Counted from the stretch's first letter, positions 43,200 through 53,101 are shown. The stretch: 60,745 nucleotides of DNA from Bacteroidota bacterium (GCA_016183805.1 JACPDX010000063.1:1-60745); one strand, 5' to 3'. Notes: generated by a model from the letters alone, not told the origin. Program-made: numbers and translations.

Positions 43200-44708
43200 G
43201 TGGAAATCATCAATTCGGTATTTTCTTGGATTATTAAGCAACGCATTCATCAAATGGAGCTGTTTATTAAATATCCTGTTGATGTACAAAATGACTTGCT
43301 GCAAAAATTGGTATATCAAGCTAAAGATACGGAGTGGGGAAGGAAATATGATTTTAAAAGTATTGCGAATACTCAAGATTTTGCCAATAGAGTACCTCTT
43401 CAAGACTATGAAAGTTTAAAAAGTGATATTTTCAGGATACGGTATGGCGAACAAAACATTTTGTGGCCTACAGAAATAAAATGGTTTGCAAAATCGTCGG
43501 GAACAGTTAGTGGCGTGAGTAAATTTATTCCAGTAAGTAAAGAGTCGCTGGAGGATTGCCATTACAAAGGAGGTAAAGATTTGTTATCTATTTACCATCA
43601 TAACCATGAAGAATCGAAATTAATTTTAGGAAAAACCTTAGTGGTAGGAGGAAGCAGCCAAATCAATGAGTTTAATAATTCGTCCTATTTTGGTGATTTA
43701 TCTGCTATTATTATGAAAAATTTTCCGTTTTGGGTAGAACAACGAAGAGTTCCTACACTCGAAATTGCTTTAATGGCGGAGTGGGAATCGAAAATAGAAA
43801 AAATGGCAAAATCTACCATCAATGAAGATGTTTCTAATATTTCTGGAGTTCCTTCCTGGACGCTTATTTTATTAAAAAAAATATTAGAAATAACAGATAA
43901 AAAGTCGATTCATGAAGTTTGGCCCAATCTGGAATTATACATGCACGGAGGAGTTAATTTTCTGCCATATAAAGAGCAATTTGATGAACTACTAAAAGGA
44001 AGTAATACTAATTATTATGAAAATTATAATGCTTCTGAAGGTTTTTTTGGGTTACAAGACCAAAGCAATTCAAACGAAATGTTACTGATGCTCGACTATG
44101 GAATTTTTTATGAGTTTATTCCGATGAGTGAATACTATAGCGAAAATCGTAAACCAATTACCTTAGAAAATGTTCAACTCGAAGTAAATTATGCAATTGT
44201 AATTTCTACCAATGCCGGTTTGTGGCGTTACGTGATTGGCGACATGGTAAGATTTACTTCATTAAATCCATTTAGAATAAAAGTTACGGGCAGAACAAAA
44301 CATTTTATTAATGCATTTGGCGAGGAATTGATTATTGAAAATGTTGAAAGTGCCATTGAAAATGCTTGTAAAAAAACGAATTCGAACATACGTGAGTTTA
44401 CTGTCGCCCCTGTTTACTTATCCAATAAAGCAAGTGGAAGGCATCAATGGCTGATTGAGTTTGAAAAACAACCTGTTAATTTAGATTATTTTGTTGAAGT
44501 ATTAGATAACGCTTTAAAAGCCTTAAATTCGGACTATGAAGCCAAAAGGCATAAAAATTTAATTTTAGGATTGCCCGAAGTTATTACGCTTCCAAATAAT
44601 ACTTTTTATAATTGGATGAAAAAAAATAATAAATTGGGAGGTCAGCATAAAGTCCCTCGTTTGTCAAACAACAGAAAAATTGTTGAAGAAATACTTAATT
44701 TGGTATAA
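43200..44708 (+). CDS. GH3 auxin-responsive promoter family acyl-adenylate enzyme
   Basis: 502 residues from a GTG start (MEIINSVFSWIIKQRIHQMELF), which is where the family starts. Adenylating-enzyme motifs are KWFAKSSGTVSGVSKFIPVS (the ATP-binding loop), NYNASEGFFGLQD, and YVIGDMVRF with VTGRTKHFINAFGEELI. Plant GH3 enzymes conjugate amino acids to acyl hormones; the bacterial substrate is unknown. Frequently found in Bacteroidota. Confidence 0.88.
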   Translation: MEIINSVFSWIIKQRIHQMELFIKYPVDVQNDLLQKLVYQAKDTEWGRKYDFKSIANTQDFANRVPLQDYESLKSDIFRIRYGEQNILWPTEIKWFAKSSGTVSGVSKFIPVSKESLEDCHYKGGKDLLSIYHHNHEESKLILGKTLVVGGSSQINEFNNSSYFGDLSAIIMKNFPFWVEQRRVPTLEIALMAEWESKIEKMAKSTINEDVSNISGVPSWTLILLKKILEITDKKSIHEVWPNLELYMHGGVNFLPYKEQFDELLKGSNTNYYENYNASEGFFGLQDQSNSNEMLLMLDYGIFYEFIPMSEYYSENRKPITLENVQLEVNYAIVISTNAGLWRYVIGDMVRFTSLNPFRIKVTGRTKHFINAFGEELIIENVESAIENACKKTNSNIREFTVAPVYLSNKASGRHQWLIEFEKQPVNLDYFVEVLDNALKALNSDYEAKRHKNLILGLPEVITLPNNTFYNWMKKNNKLGGQHKVPRLSNNRKIVEEILNLV

Positions 44709-44734
44709 TATTAGCCTTGAATTATAAAATAGAA

Positions 44735-44799
44735 CGTCATTGCAATCTAAGGATAAAAAGATTACTGGTCAGTCCGATAGCTATAGGGGGTAACGATGA
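44735..44799. repeat. Degenerate copy of the CGTCATTGC palindromic repeat
   Basis: Begins CGTCATTGCAATCT and contains AGTCCGATAGCTATAGG, ending near TAACGATGAT. The resemblance to the ribD insert is partial and the arms pair poorly. It overlaps an in-frame extension of the next ORF, which is why that extension is not accepted. Confidence 0.35.
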
Positions 44800-44821
44800 T
44801 TGGTGTATATTTGTAGTTGTC

Positions 44822-45610
44822 ATGAAACAATTGATTTTAATACTGATTTATTTTTTGTCGTTTGAAATAAACGCCCAAAACAATTCTATTGAATTTAAAG
44901 GTAAGGCATTTACAACCGACCAAACAGGAAGTTATTACGAAATTTACCCCAACCAGATTATAAAAATTGGTAAAAATGGGCAACGACAATTTACTTATAG
45001 TAACAATATTTTAGGAGAAATTGCGAGTGTTGATGTTTCAAACCCAATGAAAATAGTGGTGTTTTTTAAAGAATTTTCAAAAATTACTGTTCTTGATAAT
45101 ACGCTTACTGCATGGGATAATGTTGTTGATTTAAATGAAGTAAGTTTGGAAGAAACCTCATTGGTTTGTAGCTCTTACAACAACGGTATTTGGTATTACA
45201 ATCCATTGAAATTTCAATTAACACGCTTAGAACATTCTACAAAAAATATAAATAGTTCAGCAAACATTTCAAACATTTTAAACAAGAATATTCAACCCAA
45301 TTTTTTGGTGGAGTTTAATAATAAAGTTTATTTAAACGACCCGGTTAATGGTATTTTAGTGTTTGATATTTACGGAACTTACCTTAAAACTATTCCAATT
45401 TTTGGATTAACTACTTTTCAGGTAAAAGAAAAATATTTGTTGTATGTTAATCAAGAAGGACAAATTGAGACCTATGATTTTTTTACACTTGAAAAATCTA
45501 TTTATAAACCAGCTCAATATGCCAATATAAAAACAGTCAGAATAGAAAATAAAACCATCTACATTATTAATTCAGATAATGAATTAATACAAGACCCTAT
45601 CGAATTTTAA
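44822..45610 (+). CDS. Hypothetical secreted protein, possible beta-propeller
   Basis: 262 residues from ATG 44822 (MKQLILILIYFLSFEINAQ), which gives a clean signal peptide. The in-frame extension upstream runs through a degenerate repeat. Repeated strand patterns such as DQTGSYYEIYPNQIIKIGKNG, NKVYLNDPVNGILVFDIYGTYLKTI and QEGQIETYDFFTLEK suggest a propeller, as in Bacteroidota conserved hypotheticals. No catalytic residues evident. Followed 80 bp later by the deoxynucleoside kinase. Confidence 0.7.
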   Translation: MKQLILILIYFLSFEINAQNNSIEFKGKAFTTDQTGSYYEIYPNQIIKIGKNGQRQFTYSNNILGEIASVDVSNPMKIVVFFKEFSKITVLDNTLTAWDNVVDLNEVSLEETSLVCSSYNNGIWYYNPLKFQLTRLEHSTKNINSSANISNILNKNIQPNFLVEFNNKVYLNDPVNGILVFDIYGTYLKTIPIFGLTTFQVKEKYLLYVNQEGQIETYDFFTLEKSIYKPAQYANIKTVRIENKTIYIINSDNELIQDPIEF

Positions 45611-45690
45611 TTTCTTTTCAAGTAGTTGATTTTTCTAGTTGGGTATTAATTTTTTTTGTATTTTTAGTCTTTCAAAAAAATAAACAAAAT

Positions 45691-46314
45691 ATGTTAATAG
45701 CAGTTGCAGGAAATATAGGCTCAGGAAAAACTACACTAACTACATTATTGGCAAAACATTATAAATGGGATACTCATTTTGAAGATGTTGACGATAATCC
45801 GTATTTAAATGATTTCTATAACGATATGCAACGTTGGTCGTTTAATTTACAGGTGTATTATTTAACCAGTAGAATTAGCAAAATACAGGAAATTAACAAA
45901 AGCGGGAAGGCAACTATACAAGATAGAACACTTTACGAAGATGCATATATTTTTGCTCCTAATTTACACTCTATGGGGTTAATGACCACTAGAGATTTTG
46001 AAACTTATTTTTCATTATTCAAATTACAGGAAACCTTTATTAATCCACCGGATTTATTAATATACTTAAGAGCTTCGGTTTCTACATTAGTTAATCAAAT
46101 ACAAAAACGTGGTAGAGATTACGAAGAAAGTATCCGTTTAGATTATTTAAAATGCCTTAATGAACGTTACGAGGCATTTATCTCTACTTATGACCAAGGT
46201 AAAATATTGATTATTGATGTGGATACCAACAATTTTTCTGAAAAAGCAGAAGATTTGGGTGTTATCATTAATAACATTGATGCTGAATTACACGGTTTGT
46301 TTAAGACGAAGTAA
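45691..46314 (+). CDS. Deoxynucleoside kinase (dGK/dCK family)
   Basis: 207 residues. P-loop GNIGSGKTTL (about 7-16), the substrate-site EDVDDNPYLNDFY, IQDRTLYEDAYIFA (DR and E/D catalytic residues), and a LID with KRGRDYEE. It phosphorylates deoxynucleosides for salvage; dAdo/dGuo or dCyd preference cannot be read from sequence. Length fits the family. Confidence 0.9.
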   Translation: MLIAVAGNIGSGKTTLTTLLAKHYKWDTHFEDVDDNPYLNDFYNDMQRWSFNLQVYYLTSRISKIQEINKSGKATIQDRTLYEDAYIFAPNLHSMGLMTTRDFETYFSLFKLQETFINPPDLLIYLRASVSTLVNQIQKRGRDYEESIRLDYLKCLNERYEAFISTYDQGKILIIDVDTNNFSEKAEDLGVIINNIDAELHGLFKTK

Positions 46315-46329
46315 ATTTCTTTTCTTTTT

Positions 46330-46945
46330 TTTCGTTGTCTTTGTTCCTGCGGATGCAGGGAACCAGTTTTTTTAATAGGAAAGTGTTATGGTCTAGACTC
46401 CTGCCTACGCAGGAGCATAGTTACTCCATCCAACTTAATGACAAATCATTCCAATTAGGGTTTTCTTTTTTCTATCAAGTTTAGTTTCCAAATTCTTTTC
46501 CATTTTTTGAGTTGCTTTTCACGAGTAGCAGCTTCATTATAAGTTTCATGTTCTGCAAATTAGACCAGTGTGTTTACATTGTATTTGGAAGTAAATCCTT
46601 GATAAATTTTATTCTTGTGTTCAGCAGTTCTTCTTACAATATCATCTGTTAATCCAACATACAAGGTTCCATTTCTCTTACTAGCCATCATGTAAACAAA
46701 GAAATTACTCATATGCTCAAAGTTATTTTTTTTAGATTAACTACGTTCCTGCGTAGGAAGAAAACAGTAGTTGTTTTTATCTATTCAAAAATAGGGAAGT
46801 ATTTTGGTCTAGGCACCTGCCTACGCAGGTGAGGAGTAGTTATCTGCTATTTTGAGTTGACTTCGTTCCTGAGTATGTAGGAATCCAGTTTTTTTAATAG
46901 GAAAGTATTTTGGTCTAGGCATCTGCTTGAGCAGGTGAGGAGTAG
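46330..46945. repeat. Cluster of CCTGC/GCAGG palindromes surrounding a dead GIY-YIG gene
   Basis: At least five hairpins: near 46344-46361 (TTCCTGC-GGAT-GCAGGGAA), 46398-46415 (CTCCTGC-CTAC-GCAGGAG), 46745-46760 (damaged GTTCCTGCGTAGGAAG), 46814-46831 (CACCTGC-CTAC-GCAGGTG) and 46920-46937 (CATCTGC-TTGA-GCAGGTG). They are joined by the shared linker AATCCAGTTTTTTTAATAGG-AAAGTATTTTGGTCTAG. Units are arranged head to tail in one orientation. Confidence 0.9.
46421..46712 (-). pseudogene. GIY-YIG nuclease family gene, inactivated
   Basis: The minus-strand frame from ATG 46712 gives MSNFFVYMMASKRNGTLYVG, then LTDDIVRRTAEHKNKIYQGF and TSKYNVNTLV: the GIY-YIG core with catalytic Tyr, Gly, Arg. A TAA at 46560-46562 interrupts it at codon 51. 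The frame continues FAEHETYNEAATREKQLKKW and LNLIEKRKP with the family's catalytic Glu. A further one-base shift near 46457 is needed to reach NWNDLSLSW and a stop at 46421. So one nonsense and one frameshift mutation. It lies 6 bp from one palindrome and about 30 bp from another. Confidence 0.85.
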
Positions 46946-46961
46946 ATACGCAGATGAAATA

Positions 46962-46994
46962 AAAAAGCCCTCCGCTATTAACGGAGGGCTTTTT
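46962..46994 (-). terminator. Strong terminator of the beta-barrel gene
   Basis: A 13-bp stem (AAAAAGCCCTCCG and complement) with a 7-base loop, GC-rich inside and ending in five T on either strand. It lies 29 bp after the stop codon of the beta-barrel gene on the minus strand. Confidence 0.9.
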
Positions 46995-47022
46995 ATATAC
47001 TTTTTACTTTTAAGAGTTTATC

Positions 47023-47880
47023 TTAGAAGTGGAAGTTTAAGTTGATATTAGCACTCATGTTGTCAGTATCAAATGTGAATTCGCTGCTTTTTCCTGTTTT
47101 TGATGTTACAGTTTGTAAAGAAGAAGAAGTCGCAGAAGATCCTACAGGAATACCCCAGTATTCTGAAGTTTTTTCACCTTCGCTTGTAGATGACATTGCT
47201 AATCCCCATCCGTATTCAGCACCTAATGAAACTTTTGGAGCAAAAAACCATTCAACACCAACAAAACCACCAAGACCTAATTTAAAAGTACCACCATTAG
47301 CATCTTTAGTTGTTCTTGCAGAGCCTTCGGTTGTAGCACCACCAGTATAATCGTCATTTAAAGTTCTTGAGTCAGAGTATTCTGTAGTTTTACCGCCTAA
47401 TAAAGCGATATAAAGTTCTCCACCATAATAACCTTGGATTCTTGTGTTACCTCTTCTTTTTTCTAAACCACCACCTATTATTAGGCTAAATCCATCAGAT
47501 TCTTTAGTAGTTCTTGTGAAGTCAACATCTGGAGTAGTAAGATCTGCATCTTGATTATATTTACCAAGAGAATCAGATGAAGTAGAACCAGTACCGATTC
47601 TGAATCTTAATCTATAAGCAGTTTTTTCGTCTTTGAACATTTTAGCTCTTAATTCTTGATCAATGTTATCAGCCATCCAAGGAGCAGTTAATGAGTTGCT
47701 ACCAATAGTACCGTTAGCAGCGTTACCAACATACATTAATAAAGAATTAGCGTTAAAACCAATTGACCAATCACCAGCTTCTGGTAAATAAGCTTCACCT
47801 TTTTTAGATGTTAAACCATCTTGAGCGAATGTTGCAGTAGCAGCAAATATAGCAGCTACAAATAATAATCTTTTTTTCAT
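47023..47880 (-). CDS. Outer membrane beta-barrel protein, probably highly expressed
   Basis: 285 residues with signal peptide (MKKRLLFVAAIFAATATFAQ). The rest is amphipathic strands (DWSIGFNANSLLMYVGN, AYRLRFRIGTG, FSLIIGGGLEKRRG, FKLGLGGFVGVEWFFAPKVSLGAEYGWG) ending with NLNFHF; the terminal Phe is the usual outer membrane barrel signal. Long Ser/Thr/Asp loops may be surface-exposed. A full promoter and a strong terminator frame this single-gene unit. No specific function. Confidence 0.85.
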   Translation of the reverse strand: MKKRLLFVAAIFAATATFAQDGLTSKKGEAYLPEAGDWSIGFNANSLLMYVGNAANGTIGSNSLTAPWMADNIDQELRAKMFKDEKTAYRLRFRIGTGSTSSDSLGKYNQDADLTTPDVDFTRTTKESDGFSLIIGGGLEKRRGNTRIQGYYGGELYIALLGGKTTEYSDSRTLNDDYTGGATTEGSARTTKDANGGTFKLGLGGFVGVEWFFAPKVSLGAEYGWGLAMSSTSEGEKTSEYWGIPVGSSATSSSLQTVTSKTGKSSEFTFDTDNMSANINLNFHF

Positions 47881-47934
47881 TTTTAATTGTTTTTAGTTAA
47901 ACTTTTTAATTTTAATTTAATTTTTAGTTTGCGA

Positions 47935-47967
47935 CAAACTTACAACATTTTTTTTAAACTGTGCAAA
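47935..47967 (-). promoter_or_regulatory. Bacteroidota promoter of the beta-barrel gene (TTTG-N21-TAAGTTTG)
   Basis: On the minus strand TTTG (47964-47967) and TAAGTTTG (47935-47942) are separated by 21 bases, matching the -33/-7 consensus of Bacteroidota primary sigma factor. It predicts a 5' UTR of about 48 bases, AT-rich and without a Shine-Dalgarno site. The remaining 200 bp up to the pyrophosphatase gene's 3' end is very AT-rich with nothing recognisable. Confidence 0.8.
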
Positions 47968-48166
47968 TTTATTTTTATTTTATTAACAATTGTTTGTTGT
48001 TATTAACACATTGTTCATAACTCACAGACCTATCGTTATTACTATTGCACATGATTTTTTTATTGTTGTTAGTTATCTATTTTTTTTAATAATATTTTTT
48101 TTTGCATCTATTTTCTTTCAAATCGACTCTATTTTCTTCATCTTTTTGGATAAAATCAGTCCATTT

Positions 48167-50899
48167 TTAGAAATTCCACTCACCAGAAATCTCAATTTCA
48201 TCATAAATAAAAGTACCTGCAATTTTACTTATGATTGATTTTGAACCGTATTCTACACCAAATTGAGTTCTATCAAAAGCAAAGGAAGCGGTAATAGTGT
48301 AATTATTTTCGTTTTTAACCACATTCACAGGGAATTCAATTTCGTTTGTAATTCCTTTAATGGTTAAATTTCCTTTTACATTATAATAGGTATTGTCTTC
48401 CGGGTCTACTTCAGAACTTGTAATAACAAATATAGCTTCGTTATAGGTTGCCGTATTGAAGAAATCTTCGCCCTGTAAATGTTTTATCAATTTTTGGTTA
48501 TCTTCTTCTTCTGAGATGTCTAAACATTTTAAAGTAGTCATATCAACTACAAACTCTCCTGTAAGTTTACCATCTTTCATTTCAAAAGAGTGGCTTTTTA
48601 ATTGTGCAGTACCATTATGAGAGCCACCAACTTTTCTACCAGTCCACTGAACTACATTTCCAATTTCTGTTGCTTCTGTTACAATAACCTCTTCTGTTAT
48701 TGTTTCTTGGCTAATTGTTTCTGTATTTGTGTGTCCGCCCAATATAGGAGCTATTACCAAACCAATCAAACAAGTTAATTTAATTAAGATATTCATCGAA
48801 GGTCCGGAAGTATCTTTAAAAGGATCACCAACAGTATCACCGGTTACGGCTGCTTTGTGGGCATCAGAACCTTTATAAGTCATTTCGCCATTAATCATTA
48901 CACCAGCTTCGAACGATTTTTTTGCATTGTCCCATGCTCCACCTGCATTGTTTTGGAAAATTGCCCAAAGCACACCAGAAACGGTAACTCCAGCCATGTA
49001 TCCACCCAACATTTCAGCAATTAATTTGTTGTCGTAACCTAATAACATAGGTAATGTTACTATTAGAATAGGAAAACCAATAGTTAAAATACCCGGTAAC
49101 ATCATTTCTCGTAAAGCAGCTTTTGTAGAAATCTCCACACATTTTCCATATTCAGGTTTTCCTGTGCCTTCCATGATACCCGGAATTTCTTTGAACTGAC
49201 GACGAACTTCGTACACCATATCCATAGCGGCTTTACCAACAGAGTTCATAGCTAATGCAGAGAAAACAACCGGAATCATACCTCCAACAAATAACATGGC
49301 TAAAACAGGAGCTTTGAATATATTTATTCCATCAATACCAGTAAAAGTTACGTAAGCTGCAAACAATGCTAATGACGTTAATGCTGCAGAAGCAATGGCA
49401 AAACCTTTACCGGTTGCAGCAGTTGTATTACCCACTGAATCTAAAATATCGGTACGGGTTCTTACTTCTTTTGGTAATTCGCTCATTTCGGCAATACCAC
49501 CGGCATTATCAGAAATTGGTCCGAAAGCATCAATAGCTAATTGCATGGCTGTTGTAGCCATCATTGCTGATGCTGCTAAAGCAACCCCATAAAATCCTGC
49601 AAAAGCATAAGATGCCCATATAGCACCTGCAAATATTAATACGGTTGGGAAAGTAGAAATCATACCTGTTGCAATACCTGCAATTACATTTGTTCCAGCT
49701 CCAGTTGAAGATTTTTGTACGATAGCTAAAACTGGTTTTGTACCTAATCCTGTATAATATTCAGTAATCGATGAAATTACTCCACCCACAACTAAACCTA
49801 CAATGGTAGCATAAAATACTCTAATGGAAGAAATATCTTTTAAACCTTCACCAAAAAATCCCATTTGCATGGTTTCCGGTAACATATATTTTACCAAAAC
49901 AAAACAAGAAATGGCTGTTAATACAATTGAAATCCAGTTTCCAACATTTAAAGCTCCCTGAACTTGTTTTTCTTTTGCATCATTGTTTTTAATTTTTACC
50001 AACATGGTTCCAACAATAGAAAATAAAATACCAAAACCGGCAATTGCCATTGGTAATAAAATTGGACCGATTCCACCAAAAGCATCTTGAATAACACCAC
50101 CCATGTCTTTTATTACGTAATTACCTAATACCATTGCAGCTAAAACTGTTGCTACATAAGAACCAAACAAATCGGCACCCATACCAGCAACATCACCTAC
50201 ATTGTCACCCACGTTATCAGCAATAGTAGCTGGGTTACGAGGGTCATCTTCAGGAATACCTGCTTCAACTTTACCCACTAAATCAGCTCCAACATCGGCA
50301 GCTTTGGTATAAATACCGCCACCAACACGAGCAAATAAAGCAATAGATTCAGCCCCAAGAGAAAATCCTGCTAAAGTTTCTAAAACGATGGTCATGTCTT
50401 CCGTTGAAGTCCAAACACCTTTCATGAAGAAATTAAACAATAAAATAAAGAAGCCAGTTAAACCTAAAACCGCTAATCCGGCAACACCTAATCCCATAAC
50501 AGTACCACCGCCAAAAGAAACTTTTAAAGCTTGTGGTAAACTGGTACGAGCAGCTTGAGTTGTTCTTACATTGGTTTTGGTTGCTATTTTCATTCCCATG
50601 TTTCCTGCTAATGCAGAGAAAAATGCTCCAAAAATAAAAGCTACCACTATTAATATATGAGTGGTTGGAACAATAAATGATATTCCGGCTAAAACGATAC
50701 TTGCACCGATTACAAAAAAGGTTAACAATCGGTATTCAGCTTTTAAAAATGCTAAAGCACCTTCGTAAATATAATCTGAAATTTCTTTCATTTTACCATC
50801 ACCAGCATCTTGTTTTAGAACCCAAGATCGTTTAATAGCCATAAAAGCTAATCCTATTAACGCCATTAAAATTGGCAAGTAAATCATTATTGAACCCAT
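48167..50899 (-). CDS. hppA: Membrane-bound proton/sodium-translocating pyrophosphatase fused to a C-terminal YceI domain
   Basis: 910 residues, clearly longer than the usual 670-770. Residues 1 to about 720 form the 16-helix pyrophosphatase, with [20 protein letters not shown] and [20 protein letters not shown] (PPi and Mg2+ site). The [10 protein letters not shown] motif has Ala at the position that marks potassium-dependent enzymes (Lys in independent ones). Residues about 747-910 are a YceI domain ([71 protein letters not shown]). Pyrophosphatase C-termini face the periplasm, so the YceI part would sit there, where YceI proteins work. A TACTTTTG -7 box lies at 50945-50952. H+ or Na+ cannot be decided here. 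Confidence 0.93.
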   Translation of the reverse strand: MGSIMIYLPILMALIGLAFMAIKRSWVLKQDAGDGKMKEISDYIYEGALAFLKAEYRLLTFFVIGASIVLAGISFIVPTTHILIVVAFIFGAFFSALAGNMGMKIATKTNVRTTQAARTSLPQALKVSFGGGTVMGLGVAGLAVLGLTGFFILLFNFFMKGVWTSTEDMTIVLETLAGFSLGAESIALFARVGGGIYTKAADVGADLVGKVEAGIPEDDPRNPATIADNVGDNVGDVAGMGADLFGSYVATVLAAMVLGNYVIKDMGGVIQDAFGGIGPILLPMAIAGFGILFSIVGTMLVKIKNNDAKEKQVQGALNVGNWISIVLTAISCFVLVKYMLPETMQMGFFGEGLKDISSIRVFYATIVGLVVGGVISSITEYYTGLGTKPVLAIVQKSSTGAGTNVIAGIATGMISTFPTVLIFAGAIWASYAFAGFYGVALAASAMMATTAMQLAIDAFGPISDNAGGIAEMSELPKEVRTRTDILDSVGNTTAATGKGFAIASAALTSLALFAAYVTFTGIDGINIFKAPVLAMLFVGGMIPVVFSALAMNSVGKAAMDMVYEVRRQFKEIPGIMEGTGKPEYGKCVEISTKAALREMMLPGILTIGFPILIVTLPMLLGYDNKLIAEMLGGYMAGVTVSGVLWAIFQNNAGGAWDNAKKSFEAGVMINGEMTYKGSDAHKAAVTGDTVGDPFKDTSGPSMNILIKLTCLIGLVIAPILGGHTNTETISQETITEEVIVTEATEIGNVVQWTGRKVGGSHNGTAQLKSHSFEMKDGKLTGEFVVDMTTLKCLDISEEEDNQKLIKHLQGEDFFNTATYNEAIFVITSSEVDPEDNTYYNVKGNLTIKGITNEIEFPVNVVKNENNYTITASFAFDRTQFGVEYGSKSIISKIAGTFIYDEIEISGEWNF

Positions 50900-51097
50900 T
50901 CTGTTATTTAATTTGTTGTACTATTTTGTTTTTTTTTAGGTCGGCAAAAGTATAGAATAAAATGTATAATGAATAATGAAAAATGAATAATTTCATATTA
51001 GTCGTTAAAAACATTGTTTTTAACCGTTAAATCGAAGTGTTTAGAAATATTATTTTGAGGGATAAAGTTGAAAGTCTACAATCTACCAACTTCGGAC

Positions 51098-52075
51098 TTA
51101 TTTATACATTACTTGTTTTACGGCTTTTATTATCTTCTCAACGTTAGGTAAATAAGCTTCAATTAAAGGAATAGAGAAACTCATAGGAACATCAGCTCCT
51201 GTAACTCTTACTACCGGAGCATCTAAATAATCAAAGGCATCGTGTTGAACTTTATAGGTTACTTCAGTTGCAATACATCCCAAAGGCCATGATTCTTCCA
51301 CAAAAACCAAACGATTTGTTTTTTTAACAGATTCAATAATCGTTTTGTAATCAATCGGACGAACACTTCTTAAATCAATAACTTCTGCACTAATTCCTTC
51401 TTTTGTTAATTCTTCTGCGGCTATTTTTACCAATTTCATCATTTTTCCAAAACCTGCAATGGTAACATCCGTTCCTTGTTTTACAACATCTGCAACTCCT
51501 ATTGGAATAATATATTCGCCGTCTGGAACTAATCCTTTATCGCCATACATTTGTTCTGATTCCATAAAAATAACAGGGTCGTTATCTCTAATGGCAGCTT
51601 TTAACAAACCTTTTGCATCTGCTGGATTTGATGGAATTACCACTTTTAATCCCGGACAGTTGGCATACCAGTTGGCAAAATCCTGAGAGTGAGTTGCTCC
51701 TAATTGACCTGCAGCACCTGTTCCTCCTCTAAAAACAATAGGTATTTTTAATTGTCCGCCCGACATGTTATGCATTTTGGCTGCATTGTTTACAATTTGG
51801 TCGATGGCAACTAGTGAAAAATTCCAGGTCATGTATTCTACAATGGGTCTCATACCATTCATAGCAGCACCAACGGCAATACCGGTAAAACCATTTTCAG
51901 CAATTGGGGTATCAATTACTCTTTTTGGACCAAATTCGTCCAACATTCCTTTACTAACTTTATAAGCACCATTATATTCAGCAACTTCTTCACCCATTAA
52001 AACGATGGTATCGTCTTTACGCATTTCTTCGCACATGGCTTCGTTAAGGGCTTCTCTAAATTGAATTTCTCTCAT
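51098..52075 (-). CDS. pdhB: Pyruvate dehydrogenase E1 component, beta subunit
   Basis: 325 residues. It starts MREIQFREALNEAMCEEMRK; MGEEVAEYNGAYKVSKGM, TPIAENGFTGIAVGAAMNG, YMTWNFSLVAIDQIVNNAAK and PSNPADAKGLL are diagnostic for PdhB (transketolase-like beta chain). It pairs with an E1 alpha chain, not in this window, to decarboxylate pyruvate with thiamine diphosphate. A -7 box (TAATTTTG, minus strand, 52098-52105) lies 22 bases upstream. Confidence 0.95.
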   Translation of the reverse strand: MREIQFREALNEAMCEEMRKDDTIVLMGEEVAEYNGAYKVSKGMLDEFGPKRVIDTPIAENGFTGIAVGAAMNGMRPIVEYMTWNFSLVAIDQIVNNAAKMHNMSGGQLKIPIVFRGGTGAAGQLGATHSQDFANWYANCPGLKVVIPSNPADAKGLLKAAIRDNDPVIFMESEQMYGDKGLVPDGEYIIPIGVADVVKQGTDVTIAGFGKMMKLVKIAAEELTKEGISAEVIDLRSVRPIDYKTIIESVKKTNRLVFVEESWPLGCIATEVTYKVQHDAFDYLDAPVVRVTGADVPMSFSIPLIEAYLPNVEKIIKAVKQVMYK

Positions 52076-52162
52076 AATTTATTTTTCTCAAGGAAAGCAA
52101 AATTATAAAATAAATATAGTTTTTAACGGTTTTTAATAATTAAAGGTATTTTTGGATATTCT

Positions 52163-53101
52163 ATGAACAGCAATAAAGAGAAATATAAAAAGATATGCGA
52201 AGAGCGGGAAAATGTTCCTATTTTTTTAAGGTTCAATTGGTATAATTCGTTGTTTTCCGAAAACGATTGGGATGTGGTTGTAGAAGAACACAATGATAAG
52301 GTTATTGGTTTTTTACCTTATTATATATTAAAAAAAGTAAATTTTAAAGTTATTGTACCTCCGGCATTAACGCCTTATCAAGGAGTTTGGTTGGATTGCA
52401 ATGATGAACAGAAGTACACCAATCGGTTAAGTTTTGAAAAAAAAGTAATCACATCACTTATTAGCAAACTTCCAAAAGTGGATTCCTTTAAACAAAAGTT
52501 TTATCCAGATTACACTAACTGGCTCCCATTTTATTGGAAAGGTTTTTCTCAAACTACCCGTTATACCTATATATTACATAACATTTCCAATACTGATTTA
52601 TTATTTGCTGATTTCAGGGAAAATATTCGAAGAGAAATTAGAAAAGCTGAAAAAAACCTTTCCATTTCAGTTCTTGATACAATGGATGAATTATATCAAC
52701 TTAAAGTAAAAGCTTATCAAGAAAGTAAAGAAAATTACCCGTTTAGTTTAAACTTGTTAAATAAGGTTTTTAACTATTGCAAAACAAATAACTGTGGAGA
52801 ATTATTAGCTGCTAAAGATTCTGATGGGAATATTCACTCTATTGTATTATACGTTTGGGATAAGAATTCGGCTTATTATTTACATGGAGTCACTAATCCA
52901 AGCTATAAAACATCAGGGTCAATGAGTTTGTTATTGTGGGAGGCAATTAAAAGGTCATCTCTAAAAACACAAAAATTTAATTTTGAAGGCAGCATGATAG
53001 AGCCGATTGAACGTTATTTTAGGGCTTTTGGAGGAACTCAAACCCCTTATTTTGAGGTTTCAAAAACATCATCGCGACTATTAAAACTGTTGAATTATTA
53101 A
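52163..53101 (+). CDS. GNAT/FemAB-like acyltransferase
   Basis: 312 residues. The C-terminal half looks like the FemAB/GNAT-6 fold: FADFRENIRREIRKAEKN, YLHGVTNPSYKTSGSMSLLLWEAIKRS and KFNFEGSMIEPIERYFRAFGG. The N-terminal half repeats the fold weakly. Such genes in Bacteroidota often adjoin polysaccharide or capsule genes, and the next gene is a deacetylase, so a role in cell-surface glycan modification is plausible. A TATTTTTG -7 box (52147-52154) lies 8 bases before the ATG. Confidence 0.75.
   Translation: MNSNKEKYKKICEERENVPIFLRFNWYNSLFSENDWDVVVEEHNDKVIGFLPYYILKKVNFKVIVPPALTPYQGVWLDCNDEQKYTNRLSFEKKVITSLISKLPKVDSFKQKFYPDYTNWLPFYWKGFSQTTRYTYILHNISNTDLLFADFRENIRREIRKAEKNLSISVLDTMDELYQLKVKAYQESKENYPFSLNLLNKVFNYCKTNNCGELLAAKDSDGNIHSIVLYVWDKNSAYYLHGVTNPSYKTSGSMSLLLWEAIKRSSLKTQKFNFEGSMIEPIERYFRAFGGTQTPYFEVSKTSSRLLKLLNY

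Noticed and set aside
44717-44821. 35-codon extension of the hypothetical secreted protein
   Set aside because: Encoded by a degenerate palindromic repeat; the signal peptide begins at ATG 44822.
47042-47350. 102-codon frame opposite the beta-barrel gene
   Set aside because: Antisense shadow; the barrel gene has promoter, signal peptide, terminal Phe and terminator.
47990-48238. 82-codon hydrophobic plus-strand frame near the pyrophosphatase 3' end
   Set aside because: Poly-T-rich sequence naturally gives Phe/Ile codons; it overlaps the coding end of the YceI domain and has no promoter or signal.
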